The notes under the pieces are model-generated. The model made no database searches and was not told the DNA's origin. It was given only the letters and a program-made list of their open reading frames with translations. Positions 1 to 9,532 of a DNA stretch of 64,000 nucleotides are shown here, piece after piece. The position numbers and the translations under genes are program-made. How positions within the stretch are numbered: position 1 is the stretch's first letter; every line of letters starts with the position of its first letter. The stretch is from Strigamia acuminata (Eukaryota > Arthropoda > Chilopoda > Geophilomorpha > Linotaeniidae), in assembly GCA_949358305.1 (NCBI GenBank), contig OX442314.1, positions 56,367,369 through 56,431,368 on the forward strand. Reading direction: 5' to 3'.

Positions 1-822
1 GAAAAACTGTAAACATGTGAAACGTGCATCAAGGGGAAGCATACCCAAACCCCTTTTCCGCAGGTCAGTGAAACTAAAAGCTCAAAATTACTTGAGCTAA
101 TCCACTCAGACGTCTGCGGACCAATGACGAATATTTCACGCGGAGGCGCACGTTATCTCGTCACGTTTACCGACGACATGTCACGTTGGACCGACGTATT
201 TTTTCTGAAACACAAATCCGAAGTTTTGGACGCTTTCAAAAAATTCAAAATGGCCGCCGAAACTCAAACCGGAGAGAAAATTAAGATTTTTCGCAGCGAC
301 AACGGGACCGAGTACTGCAACAAGAAATTCGACCTATATCTCGAAGAAAATGGGATAAAACGGAACCTAACAGTACCGCACACGCCACAACAAAATGGCG
401 CGTCTGAACGAAAAAACCGCACCCTGGTGGAAATGGCGCGTTGCAACTTGATAGCTGCAAACATGCCAATATCATTTTGGGCGGAAGCTGTAAATGCTGC
501 CAACTATGTCCGAAATCGGTGCCCTACACGAAGATTGGAGGGAATGACACCGTGCGAGGCATGGACCAAGCGGAAACCAAATGTCAGCCACTTCCGACAA
601 TTTGGAATTAAAGCTTTCGCACTCCAAAAGGATGGGAAAAATGGGAAATTTGAATCAAAATCAAATGAATGCACCTTCGTAGGATACTGCGATGAGTCAA
701 AAGCCTTTCGACTTTGGAACCCTGCCATAAACAAAATCATAAAGAGTCGCGACGTGCGATTCATCGAGGAAACCGAATTTCAAATAACAACAGGTTATGG
801 GCCCAGCACGCTTCCACTTTGA
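1..822 (+). pseudogene. copia-1 polyprotein, integrase part (5' end outside window)
   Basis: This is the integrase segment of a Ty1/copia polyprotein, which joins element cDNA into the host chromosome. Frame 1 opens with the tail of the GAG-pre-integrase zinc finger (CETCIKGKHTQTPFPQ from about base 16). The catalytic triad is visible: Asp in HSDVCGPM (109-111), Asp in RSDNGTEY (298-300) and Glu in NGASERKNRT (406-408). The conserved C-terminal block around FVGYCDESKAFRLWNP follows. A TAA at 10-12 sits in frame just before the zinc-finger cysteines, where the family has a sense codon, so the copy is broken there. The frame ends at 822 because the sequence runs into an inverted duplication. 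Gag and protease would lie left of the window. Family assignment is secure; the original start cannot be seen. Confidence 0.9.
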
Positions 823-1092
823 GCCATCTGTTGAGTTCCGGTTTCATCATCAGAATTTATCGCCTCGTTTTCCTCGCCCCCTGAGTCCAAATCGGATACT
901 TCTGAGTTTGGACTCGATTCTGGTGGCGTAAATTCGTACGTCTCGAAAATCCAGCAAAAATCCCCGAGACGTACGAATTTACGCCACCAGAATCGAGTCC
1001 AAACTCAGAAGTATCCGATTTGGACTCAGGGGGCGAGGAAAACGAGGCGATAAATTCTGATGATGAAACCGGAACTCAACAGATGGCTCAAA
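818..1092. repeat. perfect 128-bp inverted repeat inside copia-1 pol
   Basis: Bases 818-945 are the exact reverse complement of 965-1092, with a 19-base spacer (946-964). The right arm is in coding sense and continues into the reverse transcriptase frame; the left arm is the inverted copy and terminates the integrase frame. A perfect palindrome this long would form a strong cruciform or foldback. It may be a real inverted duplication, for example from template switching during reverse transcription, or an assembly or library foldback artefact. Confidence 0.95.
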
Positions 1093-2813
1093 ATACAAAA
1101 AGAGGACGAGGGAGACCGAGTTTTCAACGAACCGGAAGAAAGGGACGACCAAGGAAAATCTACACAACTGTTCCAACAACAGAAGAAACCTTGGAAAATG
1201 TTCCTGAACTCCCTGAAACTGTAAACATGGCCACTTTTGAAGATCCGATAACCGCCAGAGAAGCGCTACAAGGTTCGGAAGGAGACGAATGGAAAAGTGC
1301 ATTACAAAGCGAATATAATGCACTCGTCAAAAACAAAACTTGGAAAATCGTTGATCGACCCAAAAATCAAAAACTAATAGGAAGTCGTTGGATTTTAAAA
1401 ACAAAACTGCGAGCGGATGGATCAATTGAAAAAAGGAAAGCCCGACTCGTCGCTAAAGGTTTTACACAACGATACGGCATCGATTACCAAGAGACTTTCG
1501 CACCTGTTGCACGAGCCAGCTCAATTCGCCTTATTGCAGCCTTGGCTGCGAAACACGACCTCACCATCCACCAAATGGACGTCGTCACAGCATATCTAAA
1601 TGGCAAATTAGAAGAAAAGATATTCATGGAAAAACCCGAGATGTTCGACGAGCTATTGGACATTGGCGAAAACAAAGTCCTACTACTGAAAAAATCGATT
1701 TACGGCCTAAAACAATCCGGAAGACAGTGGTACCGGAAATTGGACGAAAAATTGCGTAAATTTGGACTAAAACCACTGGAAAATGAACCATGCGTGTATT
1801 TCCTAAAAAATGAAAAGGAAATCATAATAATCGGTGTTTATGTCGATGACCTAATAATAGCCACCAGCAACTCGAAATCCATGGAAAAAATCAAGAAAAG
1901 CCTGATGAATGAATTTGAAATGAAGGACCTAGGACCAATCAGCTACTGCCTCGGAGTCCAATTCAAACAAAACATCAAAAAGGGAACCGTCACCATGTGC
2001 CAACACAAATACACAGAGGACGTCCTGAAACGTTTTGAGATGGAGAGGTGCAACAGAATTGCAACGCCACTCGACGCGAACAACAAGCTGGAAAGGCCCA
2101 AAACTGTCATGGCCGACCGCAGACCAGAGATCACCAACTTCCCGTATCAAAGCCTGATTGGATCGTTGATGTATTTATCCGTGTTTACACGACCCGACAT
2201 CTCATACTCAGTGAGCGCATTGAGTCAATTTAATACCGACTTCGATGAAAGCCATATAAAGGCAGGAAAATGCGTGTTACAATACCTGCAAGGCATCAAA
2301 AATTTGGGGCTAAAATTCACGAGGTCAAAGGACGAGTTAACCGGTTACGCGGATGCAGATTGGGCAGGCGATGCCAACGACCGCCATTCGCACACCGGAT
2401 TCGTTTTCACGCTGTCAAATGCCGCCATTTGCTGAGAAGCTCGAAAACAGAGAACTGTTGCCCTCTCCAGCACAGAAGCGGAATACATGGCACTGTCTGA
2501 TTGCTCTCGAGAAGCTGTCTACCTCGGAAATGTGCTGCGTGAACTTGGATTCATCGGAGACGAACCCATCGTAATTTTCAACGACAATCAAAGCGCCGGA
2601 AAACTAGTCGAAAACCCTGTTTTCCATTCACGCACCAAGCACATAGATGTGCGATATCACTACGTCCGAGAGGCGAACGAAAATGGGTTAATTGACGTCA
2701 AGCACATGCAGACAGACGAAATGATCGCCGACGTGCTAACCAAAGGACTGTTCAAACCGAAGCATACCGGATTTGTTCGAGCCCTTGGATTGGAAAACAT
2801 TAGTACTGAATGA
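966..2813 (+). pseudogene. copia-1 polyprotein, reverse transcriptase and RNase H part
   Basis: Frame 3 encodes the copia-type reverse transcriptase (RVT_2): WKSALQSEYNALVKNKTW, SRWILKTKLRADGSIEKRKA, YGLKQSGRQWYRKLDE, and the catalytic YVDD at about 1841-1850. The RNase H domain follows (GYADADWAGD near 2345). A single TGA at 2433-2435 interrupts it. Reading continues in the same frame with the conserved RNase H block (SSTEAEYMALSD) to a TAA-type end at 2813, so this is one nonsense change, most simply TGG to TGA where the family has Trp. The reverse transcriptase is otherwise open. The segment is in a different frame from the integrase because of the inverted repeat. The element was functional not long ago but cannot make a complete polyprotein now. 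Confidence 0.92.
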
Positions 2814-2868
2814 AATAACAATTGTTTTATTCTGTTTGTGTTTACCCCTATCACTGTTTGAGGGGGTG

Positions 2869-3083
2869 TGTTGAATTATATAACTTGCACTGTATGTTTA
2901 CTTTGCCTTTACCACCCACTGATAGGGTATTGAGTGACTACACTCCTGTGTGTTAATCACCCACATCTGTTTTCCCCCTCTATGTCATGAAATAAAGTTC
3001 TCCCCTTTAGTCAGTCTCTCACCAACATCCAAGCACACTAGTCTTGTATCTGTTGCTCTGCTTACATCCACGTCTACACAACA
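2869..3083 (+). repeat. copia-1 3' LTR (215 bp) preceded by polypurine tract
   Basis: A purine-rich tract (TTTGAGGGGG, about 2857-2866) lies 55 bases after the pol stop and immediately precedes TGTTG at 2869. The proposed LTR ends CAACA at 3083, giving the 5-bp terminal inverted repeat TGTTG/CAACA usual for copia. It holds a TATATAA box near its start and an AATAAA signal near 2991. The 5' LTR is outside the window, so the boundaries are inferred and not confirmed by comparison. Confidence 0.7.
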
Positions 3084-3441
3084 ATAGATGTCTTGAAATA
3101 ACAACACTTTGTGTTATAAAGAAAGGCGTTTGCTTGACCTGCAGCAACCACACTGTCCACAACAGCTTTTTGTTGGGCTAACAGCTCCATTAAACTGTTG
3201 TTGGTCAGTCTAATTCTTAAAATTCCACCCTATAACGTGGTCAAACTTGCAGAAATTGTCACGACCCAAAACATTCACCCTTTATGTCGGGGAAGAATTA
3301 CGACATCAAAACGATGTGATCGTTTGGCCACCCTAGTGGCCTACGTCACTCCACACACCATCTGGTGGCCCCAAGCCGTCCCCCTCATGGAGGAGTGCAC
3401 TGGCCTAGCAGGGGAGGTACGAGCGGAGTGGTGTGGTGTGG
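3084..3441 (-). other. spacer with short gag-like minus ORF and a dispersed repeat
   Basis: On the minus strand an ATG at 3190 opens a short frame (MELLAQQKAVVDSVVAAGQA...) that runs into the copia-1 LTR end at 3083. It resembles the start of a retrotransposon Gag but is too short to assign. Bases about 3290-3440 (read on minus) match about 62600-62725 read on plus, including the shared runs AGGCCAGT, GAGGGGG, GGTGTGTGGAGTGACG and GTGGCCAA. They are therefore two diverged copies of one dispersed repeat of unknown class. Nothing else is recognised here. Confidence 0.45.
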
Positions 3442-4764
3442 TGGAGAATTTTTTGGCAAATTAGAGGAATTTTTGGCAAATTGGAGAAATTTTTGGCAAA
3501 TTGGAGAAATTTTTGGCAACTTGGAGAAATTTTTGGCAAACTGGAGAAATTTTTGGCAAATTGGAGAAATTATTGGCAAATTGGAGAAATTTTTGACAAA
3601 TTGGAGAAATTTTTGGCAAATTGGAGAAATTTTTGGAAAATTAGAGAAATTTTTGGCAAATTGGAGAAATTTTTGGCAAACTGGAGAAATTTTTGGCAAA
3701 CTGGAGAAATTTGTGGCAAATTGGAGAAATTTTTGGCAAATTAGAGTAATTTTTGACAAATTGGAGAAATTTTTGGCAAACTGGAGAAATTTTTGGCAAA
3801 CTGAAGAAATTTTTTGCAAATTGGAGAAATTTTTGGCAAAGTGAAGAAATTTTTGGCAAACTGGAGAAATTTTTTGCAAATTGTAGAAATTTTTGACAAA
3901 CTGGAGAAATTTTTGACAAATTGGAGAATTTTTTGACAAATTGGAGAAATTTTTTGGCAAATTGGAGAAATTTGTGGCAAATTGGAGAAATTTTTGGCAA
4001 ACTGGAGAAATTTTTGGCAAATTGGAGAAATTTTTGACAAATTGGAGAATTTTTTGGCAAATTGGAAAATTTTTTGGCAAATTGGAGAAATTTTTGGCAA
4101 ACTGGAGAAATTTTTGACAAACTAGAGAAATTTTTTGCAAATTGGAGAAATTTGTGGCAAATTAGAGAAATTTTTGGCAAATTGGAGAAATTTGTGGCAA
4201 ATTGGAGAAATTTTTGGCAATTTGGAAAAATTTTTGGCAAATTGGAGAAATTTTTGGCAAATTAGAGAAATTTTTTGGCAAATTGGAGAAATTTTTGGCA
4301 ATTTGGAGAAATTTTTGGCAAATTGGAGAAATTTTTGGCAAATTAGAAAAATTTTTGGCAAATTGGAGAAATTTTTGGCAAATTGGAGAAATTTTTGGCA
4401 AATTGGAGAAATTTTTGGCAAACTAGAGAAATTTGTGGCAAATTGGAGAAATTTTTGACAAATTGGAGAAATTTTTTGCAAACTGGAGAAATTTTTGGCA
4501 AACTGGAGAAATTTTTGGCAAACTGGAGAAATTTTTGGCAAACTGGAGAAATTTTTGGCAAACTGGAGAAATTTTTGGCAAACTGGAGAAATTTTTGGCA
4601 AATTGGAGAAATTTTTGGCAAATTGGAGAAATTTGTGGCAAATTGGAGAAATTTTTGGCAAATTAGAGTAATTTTTGACAAATTGGAGAAATTTTTGGCA
4701 AACTGGAGAAATTTTTGGCAAACTGGAGAAATTTTTTGCAAATTGGAGAAATTTTTGGGAAATT
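3442..4764. repeat. 20-bp minisatellite, about 66 units
   Basis: The consensus unit is TTGGAGAAATTTTTGGCAAA. Units vary mainly at AAATTGG/AAACTGG, TTTTTGG/TTTGTGG and GGCAAA/GACAAA, with occasional one-base length changes. Because 20 is not a multiple of 3 and the unit lacks stop codons in most readings, three units make a 20-residue repeat and give long open frames on both strands; these are composition artefacts, not genes. A higher-order duplication is visible: the variant order at about 3701-3840 recurs at about 4623-4760, offset roughly 922 bp. Confidence 0.97.
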
Positions 4765-4769
4765 CCTAA

Positions 4770-5135
4770 CGACGTTTTTGCTGTGTCCGACTCCAACAAG
4801 GTGCCCTTGCATTTGGTGGACTCGGCGGTTCACCAAGTTCGCCAATCCAGTTTTATAAAGCGAGTCGGCGGTTCTGGCGGTAAGAGGAATCAATTAAGAT
4901 AGGTTTCTATCTACGTCTAAATCGCCGACCACTGGTCCATCTGGTTCTGGACAAAGGGGTGGTGGTGGCACTTCTAGGCGCAGTACCGACGTGGCATGTT
5001 TGTATTGCGGCGGACCGCATTACGATAACCAGTGTCTGGACTAGGCCCCCAACAATGGCAAACCGCGGCGCCAATTTGGGAAAAAGGGGAGACACTGATG
5101 CAAGGGCGCCGGAATTCAGATAGAAGTCCGTACCG
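4770..5135 (+). pseudogene. retrotransposon Gag nucleocapsid relic
   Basis: After the minisatellite the plus strand keeps a decayed Gag C-terminal region. The clearest trace is a basic, Gly/Ser-rich stretch followed by a zinc knuckle CLYCGGPHYDNQC (about 4999-5037). Its spacing is CX2CX3HX4C, a variant seen in BEL/Pao and some gypsy Gags. A TAG follows two codons later, and more stops and frame changes come after it. No protease or polymerase follows. The family is uncertain; this is an old truncated copy. Confidence 0.5.
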
Positions 5136-5906
5136 GTTAACGCCATTCGGGTCCCTGAGGTGGAGGATAATGTAGTAAACATCTTCTCGGCTGATGTCGG
5201 TAATCGAAAAAATCCACCTATTGGTCCGCTGCTCCGTCGTTTGTTGCCACGCAGGCCGCCGTTAACAGGATGCATATTCAACCTCGTGTTTTGGATTTCT
5301 ATTAGCTTTTCTAGCTTACTTAGGGGAGGGAGAGATATTCCAACTCTTGTGTTAAAATTCAATTTTTATATTGTTATATTCGTACAATTCACTAAGCAAA
5401 TTCAATGTTCTATGAATGATTATACTTAGCGAAAACTCCGAATGGTCTAACCAGAAACTTTTATATTTATATTTATATTTAAATTTATGCTTGTATTTAT
5501 ATTTATATATTTATATTTATATATTTATATTTATATTATATTTATATCTAACTCTGGAAATGATTAATACCTCCTTCGCCGTAGGATTTCTTCATATCCA
5601 ATATCCTATTCGCTTGTGTTTAAAGTAATCTATTCCTCTAATTTAACATGAAGGCAAGAATAAAAAGGGTTTTATTTTCTTTTCTCATAACATGCGCGAC
5701 CAAAGCGAGTTACTACAGAAACCATAAGGCACAAAAATAACAAAGTTTAAACTGTTAACAATTGGGTAACAATTTAGTGGTAAAATCTCTCCCACACTCT
5801 TCAATGCGCTGAAGAAACGTATGGCAGGATAATTCCTGTTTATTAATTACTGAAAGTGAGATTTAGATTTATTAACCTTATAGAAATCCCAACTGCAGTC
5901 TGTCGG
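5136..5906. other. AT-rich spacer with TATATT microsatellite
   Basis: No gene is supported here. Bases about 5459-5550 are a degenerate (TATATT)n array. The rest, up to the BEL insertion point, is AT-rich with no recognised motif. The last five bases (GTCGG, 5902-5906) are the left target-site duplication of the BEL element. Confidence 0.7.
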
Positions 5907-6934
5907 TGTTAAACTTGAAGTAAATAAAGATTATTCAAAGTTTACCAATTAATTTCCAAAGTTCTCTGGATACAAATGATGAAAATGTGTTGATGTTCAA
6001 AATGGCGTCGCAGTATAAAGGAAGCACGACCACACAGTTTTAGGTAAAAAGGTACACTAAAGTTTATTCAATTCAAATGATAAAAGGTGATGCAAATGAC
6101 GAGTTCGGAGAACCAATCACAAGCATTTACAAGATGGCGAAATGCAAATGACGCGCTCGAAGGACCAATGACGAGCGTGTCACAATTTAGAAGATTATAA
6201 CATTCTTTAACAGATTAGCAACTATCATTCCGGTTGATAACAGAACAAGTTAAACCTTTTTAAATGGAAATTGAAAACATATTGTAATAAAATGATAAAC
6301 AGTTAAGTAGAAATAAAACACTTTGTAATATGAAAATATAACATACCGTATAACCTCGCGTACAGTGCGAAATATTTATGGCGGATTTTGGACCTCAAAT
6401 TGGGGGGGTCGCACTATACGCGCGTAATAAAAAAAAAAAATTTAACATAACGTACGTACTACGTTTTGTATTTTGTCCTTACTTCGTGCGTATTTCGTCC
6501 GTATATAACTTCGGCCATCGCTAACAACACACAATATAACCATCCAACCTAACCTACCGACAATCCAACAATCAAATAATGCAAGAATCCAACAATACAA
6601 CAATCCAACCAATCGTGAAAACAATTTTTTGGTTTTTAAAATTTCCTTTCGCCTAAATAAATAAACTTTTCTTTTGTCTTTTTCCATTGTTGTGGCACAC
6701 GATTTCGGTAACTCGCATTATACGCGCGTACACCATTTTTTACAAAAATGGCGCCTTAAAATGGGGGGGTCGCATTATACGCAGGGTCGCATTGTACGCG
6801 AGGTTATACGGTACACAAATCAAATAAAATCATAAATTCAATATCAAAATTCACAAGTAAAATTGGAAATATAAATCAACAATACAAATCAATTAAAAAC
6901 GGTAATTTACACGTAAAATCATCCGATTTTCACA
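5907..6934 (-). repeat. BEL 3' LTR, interrupted by a MITE
   Basis: This copy reads TGTTAAAC...TTTTCACA on the plus strand and aligns with 12272-12831 except for the inserted 466-bp element with its duplicated TA and one substitution. The integrase reading frame ends on a TGA at 6930-6932, five bases inside this LTR. A conventional purine-rich primer tract directly upstream (minus sense) is not evident; the sequence there is CCCCGCCCGGCAG. Confidence 0.95.
6346..6811. mobile_element. 466-bp MITE with TA target duplication
   Basis: The ends are imperfect inverted repeats of about 25 bp: CCGTATAACCTCGCGTACA at 6346, with its near-complement at 6787-6811. The element is flanked by TA (6344-6345 and 6812-6813), and the intact LTR copy at 12272-12831 shows the empty site with a single TA. 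TA duplication and this terminus style fit the Tc1/mariner-pogo superfamily. Subterminal repeats GGGGGGGTCGCACTATACGC (near 6403) and GGGGGGGTCGCATTATACGC (near 6763) point inward from both ends. There is no transposase ORF, so it depends on a source elsewhere. Confidence 0.93.
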
Positions 6935-7886
6935 CTGCCGGGCGGGGATCACTTGATTCTACTTCCAAACGCACAAGACGTTGTATCGGTCGACGCAAAT
7001 GTTCTCCATTAGCGAGCACCATCTCACATGACCTGATTTTATTATCTCGACCCCGCTTGACTTCGACCACCCTACCCATTTTCCATTTTAGACGTGGTTT
7101 AAATGGCTCTTCAATTATAACGACGTCGCTCAACTGGAGTTCTCGCACACCTGGTTTGCCCGTTTGAATCTTCAGATCCGTCAAATACTCCCGAGACCAA
7201 CGATTCCAGAATGAGAGTAATACGCGTTGTTGGTAGCGCCATTGTCGAATGAACTGCTTCTGAGTCGGTTCGAGGCTGTCTGATGCTCCCGAGTCGGGTA
7301 GGTGAGTTAACATCACGCCGGTCAGAAAATGTGCAGGCGTAAGTGGCTCAATTTCGTTTGGATCGTCGTATACATATGTGATCGGTCTGCGATTTATGAC
7401 TGCTTCGGTTTGCACAAGAAAAGTTCCGAGTTGATAGAAGTTCAAGTGCGCCGAACCGATAGGTTTTCTTAAACATCTCTTGACCGTTTGCACCATCCTC
7501 TCCCAGAACCCGCCCCACCACGGTCCGTTTTCGACGATGAACCTCCATTCGATGCCTTTTTGGGCCAAGTAATATCGAAACGTCTCGTCCGTCGTGTGGT
7601 TCAGGAGTGCGGCGAGCTCTTTGTGGGCGCGGTGGAATGTGGTCCCGTTGTCGCTGTACATCGTCTTCGGGAGCCCCCTGCGACCAATAAAGCGTTCGAA
7701 TGCCCCCAAAAAGTCTGTCGTTGCCAGCGAGGGCACCAATTCCAAGTGGACTGCCCGAATGGTTGCACAGGTAAACACAGCTACGTACGATTTAGTTTTC
7801 CGTCCTTTTACTATTATTGGCCCCGCAAAATCGACTCCGGTGACTGCGAACGGTTGAGTTTTTGACGTCCTGTCGGCTGGGAGGGC
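6930..7886 (-). pseudogene. BEL pol, integrase catalytic core and C-terminus
   Basis: This frame holds the integrase core: Asp in VTGVDFAGPI, Asp in MYSDNGTTFH, and Glu in WWGGFWERMVQTVKR, giving the D,D,E triad. The BEL-typical tail follows (VINRRPITYVYDDPNEIEPLTPAHFL, then VVIIEEPFKPRLKWKMGRVVEV). It is one nucleotide out of phase with the upstream integrase zinc domain; the break lies in the GGGAGGG/CCCTCCC run at about 7881-7886 and looks like loss of one C on the coding strand. The frame ends five bases inside the 3' LTR. Apparent starts further upstream (to 8024) are read in the wrong frame through the zinc domain. Confidence 0.9.
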
Positions 7887-9532
7887 GCCTTCACTTCTCG
7901 CATCAGACGTCCGTTGATTTTTTTGCAGACAACGCATCGTTCCAACATCGTCTTCAAGGTCCTCCTTGCGGATGGTGTCCAGTAAATTTCCCGAAACTTG
8001 GATAGCGTGGATGTCAGCCCGCAATGGAGGACCTGTAAATGTGAGAATTGCAGAATTAGTTCCGTAAGTTTGTGTTTAGGTGGCAAAATCAAAGGTTGAG
8101 TGGCAGTGGGCAAATCTCGCGATTCATGCAGTCTGTTTCGCAGCTCGATTAGTCCCATTTCGTTTAGTCGTGGATTCAGGTCTCGCAGCTTCGACTCTCC
8201 ATGAACTGGCTTGCCATCTTTCATCCTTTTGATTTCTCGGCCATAAACTTCTGCTTGTGCGATTCCAATTAAGCTGAGTTTCGCACGTTTCAGCTCGGCC
8301 GCCCTCAATGGACCTCGATCGCGTTGACTGGCGTCTGTTTGTCGTTTTCCAGCGTTGTCTGTGAACCTGAAAACCCATGCCAGCGTTCGGATTGCTTTTG
8401 ACAGCGATCCAAACCTGTCAAACGGAAAAATATTAGTCGTTGTTGTTTGCACCGCCTCGACGTGAATTTCTGCAGTTTCTTCCTCGTCTTGCTCCTCGAC
8501 TGTATCTGGCAACACCTTTGGCCAATTCTGGCGGCTTCCACGCAGCCAGTCCGGTCCTTGCCACCAAAGTCGGTCGGAAATCATCGCTTCTGCATCCATT
8601 CCTCTCGTTAGGCGGTCAGCTGGATTTTCAATTCCAGGCACGTGTTTCCATTCTTCAATTTTTGATTTTTCTCTTATCTCTAAGACTCGATTGTGGACGA
8701 AGGTTGGCGGTCGTTTGGACGTATTCTTGATCCAGTGAAGGCATATTTGTGAGTCTGTCCAAAAAAACACTTCACCTGGTGTCACCAGCTCCTTGATTTG
8801 GTCGGAGAGGCGCACAGCAATTAGTGCTCCCATGAGCTCGAGGCGTGGTAGAGTTAGAGGTTTGACAGGAGCCACACGACACTTTGAAAGTATAAAACAA
8901 GTTTCAATAAAGTCACCGTTACTGTTCTGAATGTACGCCACTGCTCCGTATGCCTTCGGACTCGCGTCGCAGAATATGTGCACTTCACACTGGTCGAACT
9001 CGTCCAATCCTAGCCATCGTGGAACTTGAATGCATTTTAGCGTGGGAATTTGGCTTGTCCATTTCTTCCAGTCAGTGAGCAATTCGCTGCCTAATTCATC
9101 GTCCCATGGCAGGTTCTTGAGCCACAGGGATTGGAAAAACATTCGCGCTGTCACGGTGAATGGTGTGGCAAATCCTAAAGGGTCGAATATTTGAGACGTT
9201 ATTTTTATTACTTCTCTTTTTGTTGTTTTCTTGCAAGATGGGCAAGTTTCTTCGACCGCCAGACCCAATTCGTCCGAGTTTGGGTTCCACTTGACTCCCA
9301 ACACTTTGGTCTCTTCATCTGACATCAGCTGAGAGTCAGTGGGATTTTCCTCGCGAAATTTTGTTCTTAGTTCTGGCGAATTGGTCTGCCACTTGGCGAG
9401 TTCCATGCCGGCTGCTACAAAAATCAGATTAGCTTGTCGGAATGTTACCAGTGCTTCAGCGTCGTTTTTGAGTGAAGAGATGAAGTCGTCCACGTACAGG
9501 CATCGCAACAGCAACTTCACAGTGTTGGGATA
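7884..9532 (-). pseudogene. BEL pol, reverse transcriptase C-half, RNase H and integrase zinc domain
   Basis: Reading continues in the same frame as the upstream part after a TAG at 9533-9535. The catalytic YVDD (RCLYVDDFISSLKND) comes about 14 residues after the stop. RNase H follows (VHIFCDASPKAYGAVAYIQ, LTLPRLELMGAL, VFFWTDSQICLHWI, NPADRLTRG), then the integrase H2C2 domain (FSHLQVLHCGLTSTLSKFRE ... CVVCKKINGR). The last residues are out of frame past about 7886. The stop is most simply CAG to TAG, since BEL elements have a polar residue here and the flanking protein is well conserved. Confidence 0.9.

Noticed and set aside
2433-2435. Use of TGA as Trp (altered genetic code)
   Set aside because: Only one such codon exists among many normal Trp codons, and other elements here stop at TAA, TAG and TGA normally.
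3442-4764. Regular short repeats resembling a CRISPR array
   Set aside because: Units are directly adjacent with no unique spacers, and the DNA is from an animal nucleus.
3365-4902. Many long overlapping ORFs on both strands (repeats like ANWRNFWQIGEIF and QKFLQFAKNFSNLP)
   Set aside because: They are readings of the 20-bp minisatellite, which lacks stops in most frames; there is no conserved frame, start or domain.
7887-8024. ATG at 8024 as the start of a separate integrase protein
   Set aside because: The first 45 or so residues are the wrong frame of the zinc domain; the core is simply displaced by a frameshift near 7886.
8124-8541. Short minus ORFs inside BEL pol
   Set aside because: They are out-of-frame readings of RNase H and integrase coding sequence.
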